Source of the DNA: Alisma plantago-aquatica
Lineage: Eukaryota > Streptophyta > Magnoliopsida > Alismatales > Alismataceae
Assembly: GCA_963693085.1 (NCBI GenBank)
Contig: OY856412.1
Coordinates: 1,061,606,744 to 1,061,670,743, forward strand
DNA length: 64,000 nucleotides
Direction of reading: 5' to 3'
In this document: positions 24,237-39,334 of the stretch, one piece after another
How the letters are laid out: every line of letters begins with the position of its first letter
Position numbering within the stretch: the first letter of the stretch is position 1
The notes under the pieces: model-generated
What the model was told of the DNA's origin: nothing
What the model saw: only the letters and a program-made list of their open reading frames with translations
Database searches by the model: none
Position numbers and translations under genes: made by a program

Positions 24237-26211
24237 GTTGGTATCAGAGCATGAACAGTAGCTACACCTAACAATTGCTCACCATGAAACATAAAACATA
24301 AATTCACCTTTCACTTTAAACCCTAGAAAGTTAGTAAGTTGTTCTACAGGAACTAGGTTTGACTTAGCCTCTAGGTTAGAACCTAGATGTTCGAGAACTA
24401 GGTTTAGACAAGTGTCAGAAACCCTTTCCATATAGAGCTCATATGTATTGGGTAGCTACACTAGTCTACATCTCTTTCTCACCATTTCACTAGGTTACAT
24501 GATACTAGACTATCTACTGTGTGTGGGACACTCGGTTTTGCTGATTTGGTTTTGCTTTCCAATCGGCCCGAGCCTCGAGTGTTTTCTCTGACGTCTTTCA
24601 TTCTCGGAGAAAAACTATATAATATTTTATTATATATATGTAAATATAAAAATGTGTCCCTCACACTGGAGAGTAGTTAGTGTTCATGCAATCTAAGTGA
24701 AAGGGAGTGACATCAGTCTAGAAGAGAGAGTAGTCTAGATTAGATGTCTAGAGCCTTATCAAGATATGTGATACATAGAGTAGATGATAGAACGATAGTT
24801 GAAATAAGCATGTGAAATCTTATCTAAGTTTGATGTCTGACAGTATAAGTTTCCTTATAAAGGTTTACATTGTACACTAGTTGAATCCAATTCTGTAGAA
24901 TTTATGCAAAATCTTGATGATGAAAGTACATTCCCTTTGCCTACTTAAGATAAGCTAAGTTAAGATAGAGATGAGTGTGCATGAGCCTCAAGCTCTTATA
25001 CAAGGAGGATGTCTAGTGGTAGGATGAGATATGTGGTGAACTCTAGAGAGAGTAAGACCCACAGGGAGAAGGTCATAGGACCTAGCCTCCAATATATGAG
25101 ATATGTGTTAAAACAATCTTACACTAGATTACTCTCGAGTGTTGAGTTGAGTCCTTATGCATGATTCAAATCTATATGTGAGAATTGGGTAAAATAAAAG
25201 GATGGGTAGATGACCCATATGATAAAGTCAGTCCTTTGGCTGAGTTAGGTCCTAGCTAGAGTGACGTATTTTGAGAATCTCATCATTAGTTGCAAGTGAG
25301 GTAATATATGAACTCTAGTTATGAGAGTATGATGCTTTGTGCAAAAGATACTCAAAATACATGTTCTCCCTTCTTCTTCTCTTTATGATGATAGAAATCT
25401 CACTTGAGCTATATAGATGATTTATATATGAGGAGTCACTCGTATAGGCTTGACCTATTATATATTTTTCCCCCTATATCATACATGTAGTACCAAAGAT
25501 TGAAATCATGATTAGTTTGACTTCAAAATATTCTCTTCCCCTTCATATGAAACATGAAAGATATGATGCTGAGGTCATGGGATAAACTTAGTATGTTCTC
25601 TTTTTTTTCCCTTCACATAATACAAAAAAAAAATGAACTAATGAACTTGATATAAAGATATTTTTGGGTCATAGGATATATGATCAGAAATATAGTTCAT
25701 AACTTTGATCCTTCTCAATGTATGCTTCTAAGTTGAGTATGAATATCACACCATAGGGTGAAACCCTAATGGTCAAGCATGTTACGTAGGCCCTTCTTAA
25801 GTAGAAAATCTTAATATCATGGATGAAGATAAATCTCCTCTAATGCTGAAATCATTATAAGATGTTAATGATATTGGATTTGAACGATCTGAATATCATG
25901 GCATATAAATGAATTCCTCTTGAACTTTAAAAGTATGAACAAAACCTGTATCCTTAGGGGTGATGTAATCCTAAGATATCATAATGCCATGTTATGGGTA
26001 AGACTTTAAGTGATGCTTCAACCTATATAAGGTGGGGTGGGTACACCCTACATGCTTAAACCTCCTAAGATGACAACCTAGGATGAATCAAAATAATGAT
26101 ACTCTTGGAACTTAGAGTGGTGGTTTAGAGACATCCACAACTCTTGAATATTAGCTTAAGAATGAAACCACTTGAATTTAGAGGCCGAAATTCCATATAA
26201 GGTGGGGTGAA
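24237..26211 (+). other. LARD internal domain, unit 2, non-coding
   Basis: Copy of 14405-16377. The GAGGACGAAATT motif is GAGGCCGAAATT here. Both copies of the ATATAAGGTGGGGTG motif are kept (26025-26039 and 26195-26209). Confidence 0.8.
24239..24250 (+). promoter_or_regulatory. Primer binding site, unit 2
   Basis: TGGTATCAGAGC, as in unit 1. Confidence 0.88.
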
Positions 26212-29200
26212 TGTGATGACCCAGAATTTAGGATTCTGATACTCAATATAATATTTGAAATCAGGTTGGGGTAAAATATTTTAATGATGTACCTAGAGGT
26301 GTAATGTGGTCATATAATGAAAGTTGCACTTTTTGATCAAGAGTTGATGATGAATCGACTTGTATTAAGGTTTACCACTTAGTTATAAGGTCATTTGAGG
26401 AATGTACTTACATGATCATAGCATAGAATTTTGGCCTCAAACATTGCTAGATGAGAAATTATACGACAAGGGATCCATGTGTAAAATTGGTGATAATTAA
26501 AGGTCCCTATTGGTGGCTATGAAGATATAATGATGTGAACTATTGATTTAAATAAGTTAGAAATAAGTTCAATTTCCACGTAGCGTCACAAGCCAACCCA
26601 ATCAACAGAGGGGCACGAATTTGTTAGTTGTGACAGGCTGAGTAGTGTGGCACACTAATGGCCCTTGGATGTGTCTGAAAGATCACAACCTACCAACGTT
26701 TTCAATAGACCAGCTAGTGTATAGGAGACCAAGTCGTGAGGAAGACATATCAAGTGGTTAAGAGTGTTGGGGGATAAGTCTTCAGATCCGCCACAACTCC
26801 AGGAGAAACCCAACTAACCAGACATCATGGACTATAGGGTGAAATCCTTCCTTCTCACTCTCATCCCTCTTCATCCACAATGCAGCGGCAGTGTTGAGTA
26901 ACAACACCAGGAAGCACAGACGACAATGGCTGTTAATGAGATGCAACCAACGTGAGACCTATAGCCATCGTTCCATGGTGCTGCGGTGGCATTCATGCGC
27001 GCCCAGAATAGAGGCACTAGAAGACATCGAGGAGCAACAAGGGTGATCGTTTGCTCACCGGAGTGGAGGCCGCAGCGGCAGCCACCACCTGCGGCTCGTA
27101 GACGAGGATCCTTGGAGCAAAAGACCAACCCTGTTACCTCTAGAGGTTTTTCTGGAGCCATCGGAGGTGAGGGCGCCGGACGACGCACACAGGCGTCAGG
27201 CTTCAGGTGGTGGCGGCCAGACTTGTGGCTCACGCTTGACCATATGAGAAGCGATCTTGGTGGCCGGCAACAATGGAAGATAGCATAAGAGTTGTTGGCG
27301 CCATCATAGGTCGACGAGGAGGATAGGGGTGCCTTTGCTCGCCGGATTCGACCACGGTCCGGTTGCCCATCGAAAGATGACCCTTATGGCGGCGCTTGAA
27401 TGAGAGGGCGGTGCTGGTGCTGGTCACTCATGGGCACAGCGCACGGAGGATCAGAGTTCGCACAACAGAGGTGTTTTGCCTCCTTCCCCCACCACATCCA
27501 GAACCAAGCGACTACGAGCTTGTGGGCGCTAGGGTCTGGAGCTGGGGCTGAGAAATAGAGGAGCCATGAAGACCTTTCTGGGGATGCCGCAGGTAGTGGT
27601 GGCTGAAGAAGCTTGAACAGAGGAGCTGGCGGTGCAGGATCTCACACCAGAGATCATCGCAGTGGTGGTCGTGAAGCGGAGTCCCACAGACTCACAGATC
27701 GCGAGGGCGTGGAGACGTAGCGCGCAGGGGGAACGAAGAAGGAAAGGAGAGGGAGCGGGTGCCTCAGCTTGGTTCAGTGACAAATCAGAGAAAAATGGCC
27801 CAAATCCTAACTGAACCTAACGGTTCATTCAAGCCAGACCGGCCGGCCCAAGCAAAGGGTGTGTGCCAGCCCTGGAGCCACGTGTCAGCGACCGATTGGC
27901 CCAATAAAGGTAATACCTCTATAATGCTAAGATCTTCTTTAATTTGTAGTAATTAGCTCGAGCATAAAAAAAATAAGTGTAATATACCGAAATTCTCAGA
28001 AAAATGTGTAGAACAATGTGAAAGCCTAATATTATACTTTTGATGCACTAATATCAATGATATCACGTAAGATGTGTAATTCTTATTTCATGGATAATAA
28101 ATATCAAACGATTTTCTAAAATTATGATAACATGTCAGTAAGTCTATAATCATGTTTATAGTTCATATGATGTCAAATATGGTCATGTTGATGTACGAAA
28201 CCATATAATTTGATTAATATGGCTAATTAGGGCTAATAACCCTAAGTTAAATGCAATATATATATATGCTCAATAAATGATGAAATTCACAGAACATTCT
28301 CATATCTGTAACTGAAGGATAATATGTAAATATGAGACCAGTTTTGTACACGGAATTCATGTTGTAAGAATATGAACCTTGATACATGGGTTGTAACACT
28401 AACTTGAATAATGTATATAAACTAGGGTTAATATGTACACCAAAAAGGATATGGAACCTAATATTCAGATAATGAATCATAATCTGGAAAATGACATCAA
28501 TAAGATAAATATAAGGTAAGAATATAAATAATCATGAGAATAACATAATGATCTACATAAACCCTAAAATGAACACGACTAGGGTTAAGATGATCAAAAT
28601 CTGATGCTAGCATATGATTTTGTTATTAACCAGGTGAAGACCAGATATGTAGATGATCCAGAATGTAAATAGGAATCTCTGAACTCAGGTACGTGGATAT
28701 AATTATATGACTAGTTTTGCTGGATGTTAAATATATGTACTTGCTTGCTTGTATTTGAAATACATTGTTGGATGTAGATCTATATGTATTGTCATTTCCG
28801 CCTTGAACAATAAGAACACTAAAGAAAGAAAATGGAATGTAGTTACTGATGGTTCATTAATCTCCCTATTAGAGAGGGAAATTATTAATGTTGACTAGCA
28901 CCTCCCTAATGGTACAAGGTACGCGGGGAGATCCCTAATGGTACAAGGTACGCGGGGATAGGGCCCAATAATTTATGTTTGTGCTAAGTCCACCATAGTA
29001 ATACATGTCCATTGAAATATGGTTAATAACTTGGGTTTACCTGATTTTCTACCATTAAATAATGTTTCTTTCTCTCTTTCTTCTTTTTCAAGTATTGTCA
29101 ATATGCCAGCATAGTATAGCTCTTTAATTCCACGTACCAACTTTTGTTGATGATTTTGTTTCTCGTATTTTCTAGGTTCAGAGCTAGAATGGGATAAAAG

Positions 29201-29486
29201 AATAGGATGTGAGCAAGTTGTACAGGTTGTACCTATTGTCTAAGATCCTGTTAGCATACATGTTCATAGACTTATGTAAAATTTTATATTCGATGTGTAA
29301 ATGTAATCTGTAACAGTTCATGCTATAATTAATATTCATGTCGATTGTTGAGAAATGTTATGGTTGTACGTTCATGTATGCGTATTATGCTTCCGTATCG
29401 CTTTCTGATATAATTGGATGATGTTTTCGGATTTGACCTCTCATTCCCAATAGGGTTTGGAGAAGCCAAAATCCGGGGAAGTCACA
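26212..29486 (+). repeat. LARD 3' LTR, unit 2
   Basis: Full LTR, ending AAGTCACA (one change from ACGTCACA), then the same TTTCC and flank as LARD-A. Confidence 0.92.
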
Positions 29487-30624
29487 TTTCCAAACATGAA
29501 TTTTGACATTATTTATCTTGTTCTCTATGTTTAAATATTTCTATAAAGGATATGTATAGGTCCTTCTTCATAATATGTATTGCCCCTCGAATATGAATTG
29601 GTCACTAAATATATCAAGTAACTATTTCAAGCTTGAGTAGACAATGAGTCTTATCAAGTAATTATTTTACATATTACCTAATCATCAAAATATTTGCATC
29701 ATCTCTTATACTATAACATGGTCAATAAGATTTACTTTATTACTACAACCAACTTAAAGATGTCTCATGCCCATTTTTTCAAAGCATCAAATGGAGCCAT
29801 ATCTATAATAGAATGATGTATTCTACCATAAAAAAAACTTCATAATATTTTGAGATGAAGATTACAACTGAACAAAAAATATTGAACACAATATCCCAAC
29901 ATATCCCCAATACTGTAGAAAAGTCTTTCATATGTGTCATTTTTTGGCTGAAAGGAAGTACAAAATTAAGTTTGATAACCAATAAGGATTGTAGTACTTT
30001 AAAATTTTGTAGATAAACATAGAACCTTAGGTATATGTGACAAATGTCAGGAATTTATACAATATGACAACCTTATTATAATTCTTATTGATTTCACATA
30101 TATTTGTCAAGTCTCATCAGTTGGCGCTTGTATCTCTCAATGTATGTGATAAACCATGTAGTTGTAAACCACCTAAATGTAAGATAAAAGTTGGATTTAT
30201 ATGTTGATAATGCTCTTGTTATATGTTGATTATGCTTTTGGATAGAAGAAAAAGTACCTTTTTTCATGCAACATTAGTTTAGATGAATACAAGGTAAAAG
30301 GATTTCCTATCGAGAACATCCACTACCTTTTTCTGAGATTCAATTTCTTCTATGTGGGATGCATTTGAATTTCTTACAATTATAATAGATTTGGCAGTAT
30401 TCTTCATTGAGACAGTTGTCATCTAAAATTTAGGTAAACAACCACAATTTCCATTCTATATTATGACTTGGATGCTTGTTATTAGGACCTATCTTTTGAT
30501 GTAAACAATAATTCTCAACCATTAGGAGAAATCCTTGAACTAACGTATCATAATCAATTCATAAATCAAGTGCAAGTGTGGCATAAAATAGAAGTATTTT
30601 TTTCTTATAAGAACATGCAATATA
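29487..30624. other. Unassigned flank, unit 2 copy of 19654-20790
   Basis: AT-rich, no gene recognised; scattered single-base differences from unit 1. Confidence 0.5.
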
Positions 30625-30742
30625 GGTGTGATCATACCAGCATTAATGCACTGGATCGCATCAGAACTCTACAGTTAAGCATGCTTGGGCGAGAGTAGTA
30701 CTAGGATGGGTGACCTCCTCGAAAGTCCTCGTGTTTCACCCC
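30625..30742 (+). pseudogene. 5S rRNA-derived sequence, unit 2
   Basis: Copy of 20791-20908 with an additional C-to-G change near 30658 (GGATCGCATC). Internal promoter words are as in unit 1. Confidence 0.9.
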
Positions 30743-31371
<629 letters not shown>

Positions 31372-31499
31372 CATGCTACCTAACTTTCAAGACCACCAGT
31401 ATAATTATCAAATGCATGTGCCATTGATTTTGACATTCTAAGCATGCTTTTTTATCCAGATAGTTGTGTGGGATCATATCCTACAATCTTAGAGGATGG

Positions 31500-31551
<52 letters not shown>

Positions 31552-32763
31552 GTGTGTGTTGTGTGTGTGTGTATATATATACATATATATACATATACAA
31601 ACACACACACACCCCAAACCATTATGAATCTCAAAAAACAAACACCAATATGATAAGATATAGCAAGGGCTAATTTTAAAACCAAAATTCATGATAAAAG
31701 TGAAATAATCTACTTCTTTACATGTTGATCAAGTACATGAGGTCACATATAAAAAGTATTATGGAATGATTCACAATGTGATTAAATATACCACTTTAAA
31801 TATAAGAAGAAAGTACAATACATCACATCACATAAACAAGTCATAAAAACTCTCTGTGAAAGTGAGAGTACAACAGCAGTCGAGATGGTTTTATGCTATA
31901 CTTTATTACTTCTTTCTCAGCTCTGTGTTCTAATACTTTCACTAGACCTAGAAAGATAAAACCAATGAACATCATACACATATATTATCATGGAGTAAAA
32001 ACTCTCAGCCATGATGGACAACTTATTTCAATAGTATATTAAGAGTATTAAATCCAAAGTGGAATATTTATCAAGGTTCCTCCTTTGATTAATAAATAAC
32101 ATTACATATTAATAAGATGTAATGTCTTTTTTTCTTAAGAAGGACGTCCATTTAATACTATAAATAAATTCAAACTATTTCAAGATGTAATATTAAGTAA
32201 ATAAATGTATAGAAACTTACAGTGTGCAGAAGGTCACTTATATGCATCATGCACAAAACATGCTTTATAATAACATGCATATAGTAACGGACTAATTTAT
32301 CTATTTCTTTTTACAAATTAACTTGGGTGGAACCTAACCAAGTTGCATGTAACATATTCACTTATCTCAACATATAATACATTTGGATGACCAAACTCAT
32401 AGAGATCCCACAACATGCCTTCATCGATGTGAGTATGTCATTGTAGGTCGCATTGTCTTATTGCTCACATTTTCTCTTACAGTCTGGGCTTGGGTACTCA
32501 GTCATCAATACTTATATATACAATATTAGTACAACTTCTATATAAACTGGATATATGAATATGTCCCCCATCCTCATGAGGTTCACACTTTAATACAAAT
32601 AATTTTAGGAAGCTACAAATTATCTATATTCAAAGATCGCTATACAAAAATTTAGTTTCCCTTCCCAAATTTATGTTCACTCAAGAAATTCTACAACACT
32701 CACTGTCTAACACCATTATCACCACTTTATTATTTATTTACACTATGAATCATTCATACCATG
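31372..32763. other. Unassigned flank, unit 2 copy of 21469-22878
   Basis: AT-rich, with a compound microsatellite at 31500-31613. No gene recognised. Confidence 0.5.
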
Positions 32764-35495
32764 TTTTATAGAAGGAACCCTTTTTTGTTTTATCCAACTC
32801 AACAATAATTATTGTCTTGTAATTATTATGAACTCAATCATAAATGACATGATATTTTTCTTAATTCTAATAAATACATAAATCAAGAGGTGAACGATGT
32901 ATCACAACATATAATAAAATTATTTTGCATCCTCTCATGGTAATCTTCAATTTAATATCCTTTAAATTTTATTTAATATTCCTTTTATTTACATGGAATT
33001 GTCCTAACGATGGCTTCATCTACTTCCACTATCTATAATCACATCAATGTCATCATTGGGCCACATGCTCTATGTAAATATTATTGACTGTATTTAGAGT
33101 TTTTCATATATCCTCTATTTTTTCCTTCTCCTCAATCTCATATTAATAAATCGACATAAAAGTGTCATATTCAAAAGATTATACATAATCTATATAATTG
33201 TGACTAGTTATAATTTGCTTCAATCAAAATATAATAACTTAGTAGTATAAAGTTTGCATTAGCTTAGAAAACAGCAGTAAGAAGTAATAACATCATATTC
33301 ACATAAAGACTTTTGTCCACCAAATAGATATAATTTTTTTTAATCCATCATATAGGGCCATTTCAACAAAATGAACATGCATTGTAGGTCATACAGTAAA
33401 GGTTTATGATAATAGGTACAAAATATATCGGTCAGGTTTTTGTGGCATAACTACATTGATCTATACATCCATAACATTATTATGATCTCATTAAATTAAT
33501 ATATCATATCTATAAAAGATCAAATAACCCTTTACTAACCCCCAAGTATTACTTATTCTAATACATTGTCTTCGTTTAGTGCCATTTAGAGCGTTTAAGG
33601 TATATCTTGACTCATGCTAATGACTCCTAATGGAAACTGATGAGCACAAGATTACAATAACTAAATATGAGTATGCACTCTCATACACATATGTACAAAG
33701 CCCACTAGATCATGATGTGTGATAATGCCAAGTGAGTATCATGTTCGAGTTATCATGGGTGGAACTATACTAAGGATCATGCAACCAATTGAAATAAACT
33801 AATCTAATATTTAAAGATAATCATCACTAACTAAAATTAACTACTAAACCAACTAAGAATAATTGATCCTTAACTACACTAAACATCCTAACACAACTAG
33901 CTAACCAACTCAACATACAATTATCACTTGGAAAATTCCACAAACACTAATCAAGTAGGAAATCAAAGGTTGAACTCAGTCCATTAAAGGTAGTATGTGT
34001 TTAGGAAGTTAAATTTAACCTAAACATGTATCTAGGTATAAACATGAACATATCAAAAGGATAAATGCTACCAAACCATATAGAAAATTTATGACCCAAG
34101 TAGAGATCATTTTCTACTTGGCGGCCATGGATACGTGGGTGATATAGAATATCTTGGTCTGGTATCATAACTAATCAAGACTAACAATGCCCAATTGATA
34201 AGGAAAATCAGTAATCCACTTAGTTCTACAACTAAGCCTAACTTTACAAATGGATCCTTATTCAACACTTGGTATTAACAAGTGATAGAGGGTATGGGGG
34301 AGTATTTTATCCCTTATCACCTCTTATGCAACCTTTTACATGATCATATCCAAGTGGTGAGTAAGTAATACACCCAACAACCTCGATCTCACTCTTAATG
34401 TTAGTGGAGTAGATAAGTCGTAGGTTATAATGGAGAGAACCCAATTTTCTACAAGGAAACTTGACCTTTCTCCACCACTTTCCTAACATATTTCTTGTAT
34501 TTATACCTTAGATGGTATTAAACATACATCCAAACAAGAATGAGGTTGAAGGAAATTAAATTTATAGTGAAACTAGCATAAAATACCATATAAAATGTTA
34601 TACATGTCCATCCCCAAATAACATGGTATAGTCAACCTATTACCCCAGACACCTGATTAGATAGTTTAGCTACTCATAGCTACAATAACATCATAGAGGG
34701 AGGGGAGGATATAGAAGAATCCATCTAGGATATGTTCTTGATGTATCTACAAGCTCCTCCTCCTTCTTCTTGGCCTCACTTGAAGTAGATCCCAAAGGAT
34801 CCACCCTAGATGCATAAAAATTAAAGAGGATGTTGACTAGGGTTAGGGTTTGGAGGTGGAATACGGATAAGATTGTTGATGTACAAGTCAAGGGTAAAGT
34901 GAAGTGGATGTATGAGGGATTTATTGTAGGTTTCCTCCACTTGCAAGTATTTTATTCTAGGGGTGGGTGTGGTAGCTCAACTTGAATAAATGCAGGGTAG
35001 TTTAGGAACTTCAGTGGAAATTTTAGTTTGTATTGCATTATCAAAATTGGATCAAATGGCCATGGTGATGCATAGGTAAAGTGTCACTTAAAGGGAAAAC
35101 TTTTTGTAGGAATGAGGTGGAAAAATAGTTGAATGGGGTTTAGAAGAGGAGAGGCTCCATGCTTGTATGATTTCTCTATGACAATTCTTGCATGGATGCA
35201 CCACAACTCTTTGGTGACAAAAATGGTCATGTAAGGGTAGCTTGAGTCTACTCACTTTCACTTTTTTGGGATTTTTTGTGCTAGAATCATGGGACATTAA
35301 GTGGACTTGGTGAACTTATCCAAATTTATTGTTTGTCTTCAAAATGACCATTTTATGTGTTGATCTTCTGCATTTGATCTTCATCTTTTGTTTCTTGGCA
35401 TTCCTAGAATCAATAAGTCTCAATGGTTATTTTGATCATCCTTAGATTTGATTTGGATCAACCCCAAGCCTCCTCCAAGAATGGGTGAAGGATTT
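32764..35495. other. Unassigned AT-rich DNA upstream of LARD-B
   Basis: Only short frames and no recognised domain. The part from about 34100 to 35300 is somewhat richer in G+C and may be an old LTR, but neither ends nor a primer site could be found. Confidence 0.4.
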
Positions 35496-38110
35496 TGTGA
35501 TATCCTGGATTTCAAGGGTTTTATAAATGATGAGAGTTAGAAAAAAAAGGATTAAAGTAAAAAATCAAATCCTACATTACGACAATAGGTATTATTTTTA
35601 AGTTTTTAATTCATTGATATGTGTGTCTTGAGGTACATTTAACTGATTGACTCATACTTAATGATATATGTGTAGAGGTGTGCATGTTACACAGTTGAGA
35701 AACTAATTTCACCTCCTAGGTACAAGACATATGTCCAAGACCGGTTTTGAGGATTATATGAACGTCTAGAGACAATATGAGTTTTGGTAAAGTTTGGAAG
35801 TTATTTTAGTACCATATATGATTGAAATGTTCTTTAGAAGGAGTATAATTAAGAATTCGATTAGGATACTAATAAATGTTTCTTTGAGAGCATAAGAGTC
35901 CATAAGCTGTATTGACTAGTATTGGAGCTAAAGTTATAATCTCATGTGATTTAAATAAATGAATCAAGAGATATTACAATTTTAAATCAAGACTTAGATT
36001 GAGAAATAGACCATTCATTCAAATACGAGCCTCTCCTGTTCACATGAAACAACATACTTTTTTTGGTGAAAGGATATGAGGTGTGTCCTCGTGGGTGTTT
36101 GATGGCCTACCTTTTGTATTCAACCTTCGACTTATTTGCACGAAGAGATCTTGACAACCTAAACAATGAACACCCATATCCTGAATGAACCAATTTTGAG
36201 ATATCAAAAATTGTCCATTATTTCTCAGCCCTCTCCAGTCAAGGGTGACAAGTGATGGCATAAAAACCACTGATACTCACATGTGACATAAGGATGCCAT
36301 CTCATAGAGAAGGTAGCAACTAGAGTATTTAGCACACATCTTAGTGCCTAACAAAGATGATATGCTAGTTGTTTTAGCTGTTAGTTGTGGTCTTCATCAC
36401 AAGTCTAGGTCCTCTGTCGTTGTTGGTTAGGAGGATATTTGGGGGTGGCGCTTGGAGACATCTCCCATGTTCTGAATGAGGTGACTATTTTCTACAGGGT
36501 GTGGGAGGTTGAGTCAAGAAAGGAGGAAGAAATCCTCGATCTCCTAGCCTGCTCCTCTTCTTCTATCACTGACATGGAGTTCCAGGAGCTCTCACTCACC
36601 CCCGGTTTTCACCCGATGAACTCCTGATTCCTCTTTGACTATGAAGGAGTATGTGGACCTCTATAAAACCTTATAAGATATTTCTATGTTGTCGGGCATG
36701 ATCAAGACGCATCAGAGGCATGGGGACCTATCTACGCCACCCACCATCATCATGGTTTAGTTTCACACGTTACTAAAGTGATCTAGAGTTTTTCCTAGGT
36801 CCAGAGTGCACCAAAGACAAGGGAACCATCAAATAGTCGATAGTGGAGGCAAGTCTTTCTCTCACGGTGGTGATGTGTTCTAGGTGAGGAATGAGGGATC
36901 CTATCTCTCAGGTTCCCAACTTGGAACCACACCCCTGTGTAGTCACAGATACCTGAGAGGATCCAATTACTATTGATCCAAACCTAGTAATTTTGTCTTT
37001 TATTCCCCGAATAGATTTGTTTACAGAAAAATGGTTAGAATTAGGTCCCTTCACCATATGGCTCCAGAAAAATATTAGGAGATCACAAAAATACATGTTA
37101 TAATATGAAACCCCTAGATTAGACATTTGATCCTATCCTATATTAATGATTGTTCCTAATTTAGATGTTAATGTTTCTTATTATTCTTAGTAAATAAAAT
37201 ATTTAGCACACAATGGAGATTAAATCTGAGAAAACTACTAATGAACCCTAATGTTAGTTGGAGACCATACGTTGACACTGATTTGAACTATATATCCAAA
37301 ATATATGTCTTTCCTCATTAATGACTAATGAGATGTTTTAGCCTCATATTAAGTTCTAGAAAATAGACCAAGAATCATAAAATTATGAAAATTAAATTAG
37401 ACCTAACTTATGACATATAAGTCGGTAAAAAAATACTGAAGACCAGATTAAGGCCAGCTTGATCATAGGTTTGTCTAAACCCTAATTTTGGACCTAAATA
37501 CCTATACTAATAATGTTCCATGCATTAATGATGCTTAATTTTATTAATTAGGTGATGACCAGATTATCCAGATGATCATGGATGTATGAGGAATCTCTCA
37601 ATTCAAGTACATGGGCCTTATCTTAGTATATGACTAGTTTTCTTGTGTTAAATAGCTATGATGTATTGCTTATTCATATTTGAGAATATTCCTTGGATGT
37701 ACTATGATTATAGTATTGAACTTCGCCATGTCACTAACAACAACGAAGAACATGGATGGTTTTTAGATACTAAGTGTTTACAATCTCTCTATCCCTCTAT
37801 CTCTCTCTCCCTTCCTAAATATAAGGTCAGAACATCCCCATAGCCTAAGGGGTTGGGGAAAATGAAGTGTGACACCAATTAGCAGTATAATTGCATCAAA
37901 TGACATCTAAAATTATGTGTTTACATAATTTTCACATTTAATAATGTTTTCTTTTACTCTTTCTTTTCTTTCTCAAATTATTTCAATTATGCAAACATAT
38001 TAGTATGTATCTGTCTACCCACGTGCACAACACCATGTGTGTTGATCTGTTGAGTCACGTATGTCTTAGGCTCAGAGATAGTATTAGAGAAAAGACGTGA
38101 AGTGGGCAAT
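35496..38110 (+). repeat. LARD-B 5' LTR, part left of the CACTA
   Basis: Aligns with 47182-49770 of the 3' LTR, including the GGGGGTGG/GAGACCTCTCC region near 36440 and 48130. It includes the AAT (38108-38110) duplicated by the CACTA insertion. Confidence 0.85.
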
Positions 38111-38123
38111 CACTACTACAGAA
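38111..38123 (+). repeat. CACTA left terminal inverted repeat
   Basis: CACTACTACAGAA, exact inverse of 44776-44788. Confidence 0.96.
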
Positions 38124-38137
38124 ACAGCATTCAGTGT

Positions 38138-38560
38138 TGCTTTTCTGGGTGTCGGTTATTTAGGAAAACCGACGCCTATAATATTAGACGTCGGTTATTT
38201 ATGCAAACTGATGTCTATATTCGAAGACCATCCAGACACGGGTACCGCTTTGTATTCAGTGTCGGCTGGTTATAACAGACCGACGCCTAAAATCGCCCGT
38301 GAAATGCAATTTTCGAGCGAAAACATTTTAGGTCACCTACAGTGTCGGTTTTTTAACTATTCACCGACGCCTATTTAAAATGAAAATTTGTGTGAAAATT
38401 CCCATTTTCATTGTCAGTTATCCTTCGATAATTGATGCTGATAATGGTTCCCGCCAAATAATTTAGGGTAAAGGTTGTCTAGTTTGGCGTCGGTGTTTTA
38501 CTATCAACCGACGCTAAATCATAATAGGCGTCGATTTTGTAGATAACCGATGTTGTTTAC
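38138..38560. repeat. CACTA left subterminal foldback repeats
   Basis: About seven units, each a small inverted repeat of roughly 30 bases of the type GGCGTCGGTTATTT, spacer, AACCGACGCCT (for example near 38151, 38190, 38263, 38343, 38411, 38489, 38527). In CACTA elements such subterminal repeats bind the TnpA-type protein; here that role is inferred from position. Confidence 0.85.
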
Positions 38561-38589
38561 CAACTTAATAAACCTGATCACCCGGCTCT

Positions 38590-38910
38590 TCCCCCTTTCT
38601 TCCTATTTCATCGTGATATTGTTGTGCTGCTGCTCACCGCTGCTCTCCTGAAATCGCCTGATGACCCCGCTGCTGCTCACCGCCGCTACTGCTGGTGCTT
38701 CTCCGCTCGCCGCCGCCACTGCTACTAGTGTGCCGCTACTGCTGGTGCACCTCTACTCGCCTCCTCCGCTGCTGCTGGTGTGCCGCGCACTGCTCTGCTC
38801 ATTCCCGGTGCCACTGATGTTCACCGCCCGTCGCTCTGCTCTCTCTTCTTTCGCCGCCACTGCAGCTATCGCTCGCCGCCGCGCTTTCCACGCTAGCTCC
38901 AAGTAGCCCT
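38590..38910. other. GC-rich CT/CTG-rich stretch, CACTA leader
   Basis: Codon-like CTG/CCG/GCT runs give an 81-codon frame (38661-38906) of low complexity (Ala, Leu, Ser). No family recognised. Similar GC-rich stretches near a CACTA end may be a leader or an old genomic insert. Confidence 0.4.
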
Positions 38911-38941
38911 ACCTCTTTACTTGCTTCTCCCTAGCTATTTA

Positions 38942-39086
38942 CCAACAGAAAACACGGCCATGGCTGTGTTGGCCTACCATGGTCATGCTGGACAGCATGG
39001 TCGTGGTAGGCTAACACAGCCACGGCCGTGCTGGATAGTACGGCCGTGGTAGGCCAACACAACCACGACCGTGCTTGCTGTTGGTA
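38942..39086. repeat. Large compound foldback inside CACTA left part
   Basis: Arms 38953-38990 and 38993-39030 are inverted copies (5 mismatches in 38, counted by eye) separated by two bases; a third related arm follows at about 39039-39075, and ACCAACAG/CTGTTGGT closes the outside. The core palindrome CACGGCCGTG recurs in the right end near 44445 and 44524. Confidence 0.85.
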
Positions 39087-39276
39087 AGGATATGAACAAA
39101 TTTTTATGTAATGCTTTATGTAAATCCTAGGATATGAACAATTGTTTTGCTTGCATTTATTTGTGCTTCTAATCCTAATGTTTGACTTAATTCAGTAAAT
39201 TTTGATGCATGTTGAAATAAGATTTAAACTTGTCAATTCTAGCATCCTAATTTGATTTGATTAAACCTAACATTGA

Positions 39277-39334
39277 TGAAACCCTAACATAAATTGTGAT
39301 GAAACCCTAACATTAATTGTGATGAAACCCTAAC
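39277..39334. repeat. Short tandem repeat in CACTA
   Basis: About three units of ATGAAACCCTAACATNAATTGT. The CCCTAA word is incidental and not a telomeric array. Confidence 0.7.

Larger units (their letters stand above)
22879..29486 (+). mobile_element. LARD-A second copy, 5'-truncated by the tandem duplication
   Basis: Partial 5' LTR (22879-24236), internal domain, and full 3' LTR (26212-29486). The missing first 1.92 kb of the 5' LTR was never copied because the duplication breakpoint lies inside it. It arose by DNA duplication, not by a new insertion: no target duplication is present on its left and the right flank equals that of LARD-A. Confidence 0.92.

Noticed and set aside
36439..36627. 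Host gene fragment captured in the LARD-B LTR (frame with EEEILDLLACSSSS)
   Set aside because: The 3' LTR version (about 48140-48320) has different stops and no known family is recognisable; more likely non-coding LTR.
39277..39334. Interstitial telomere repeat (CCCTAA words)
   Set aside because: The unit is 22 bases long with one CCCTAA each; not a telomeric 7-base array.
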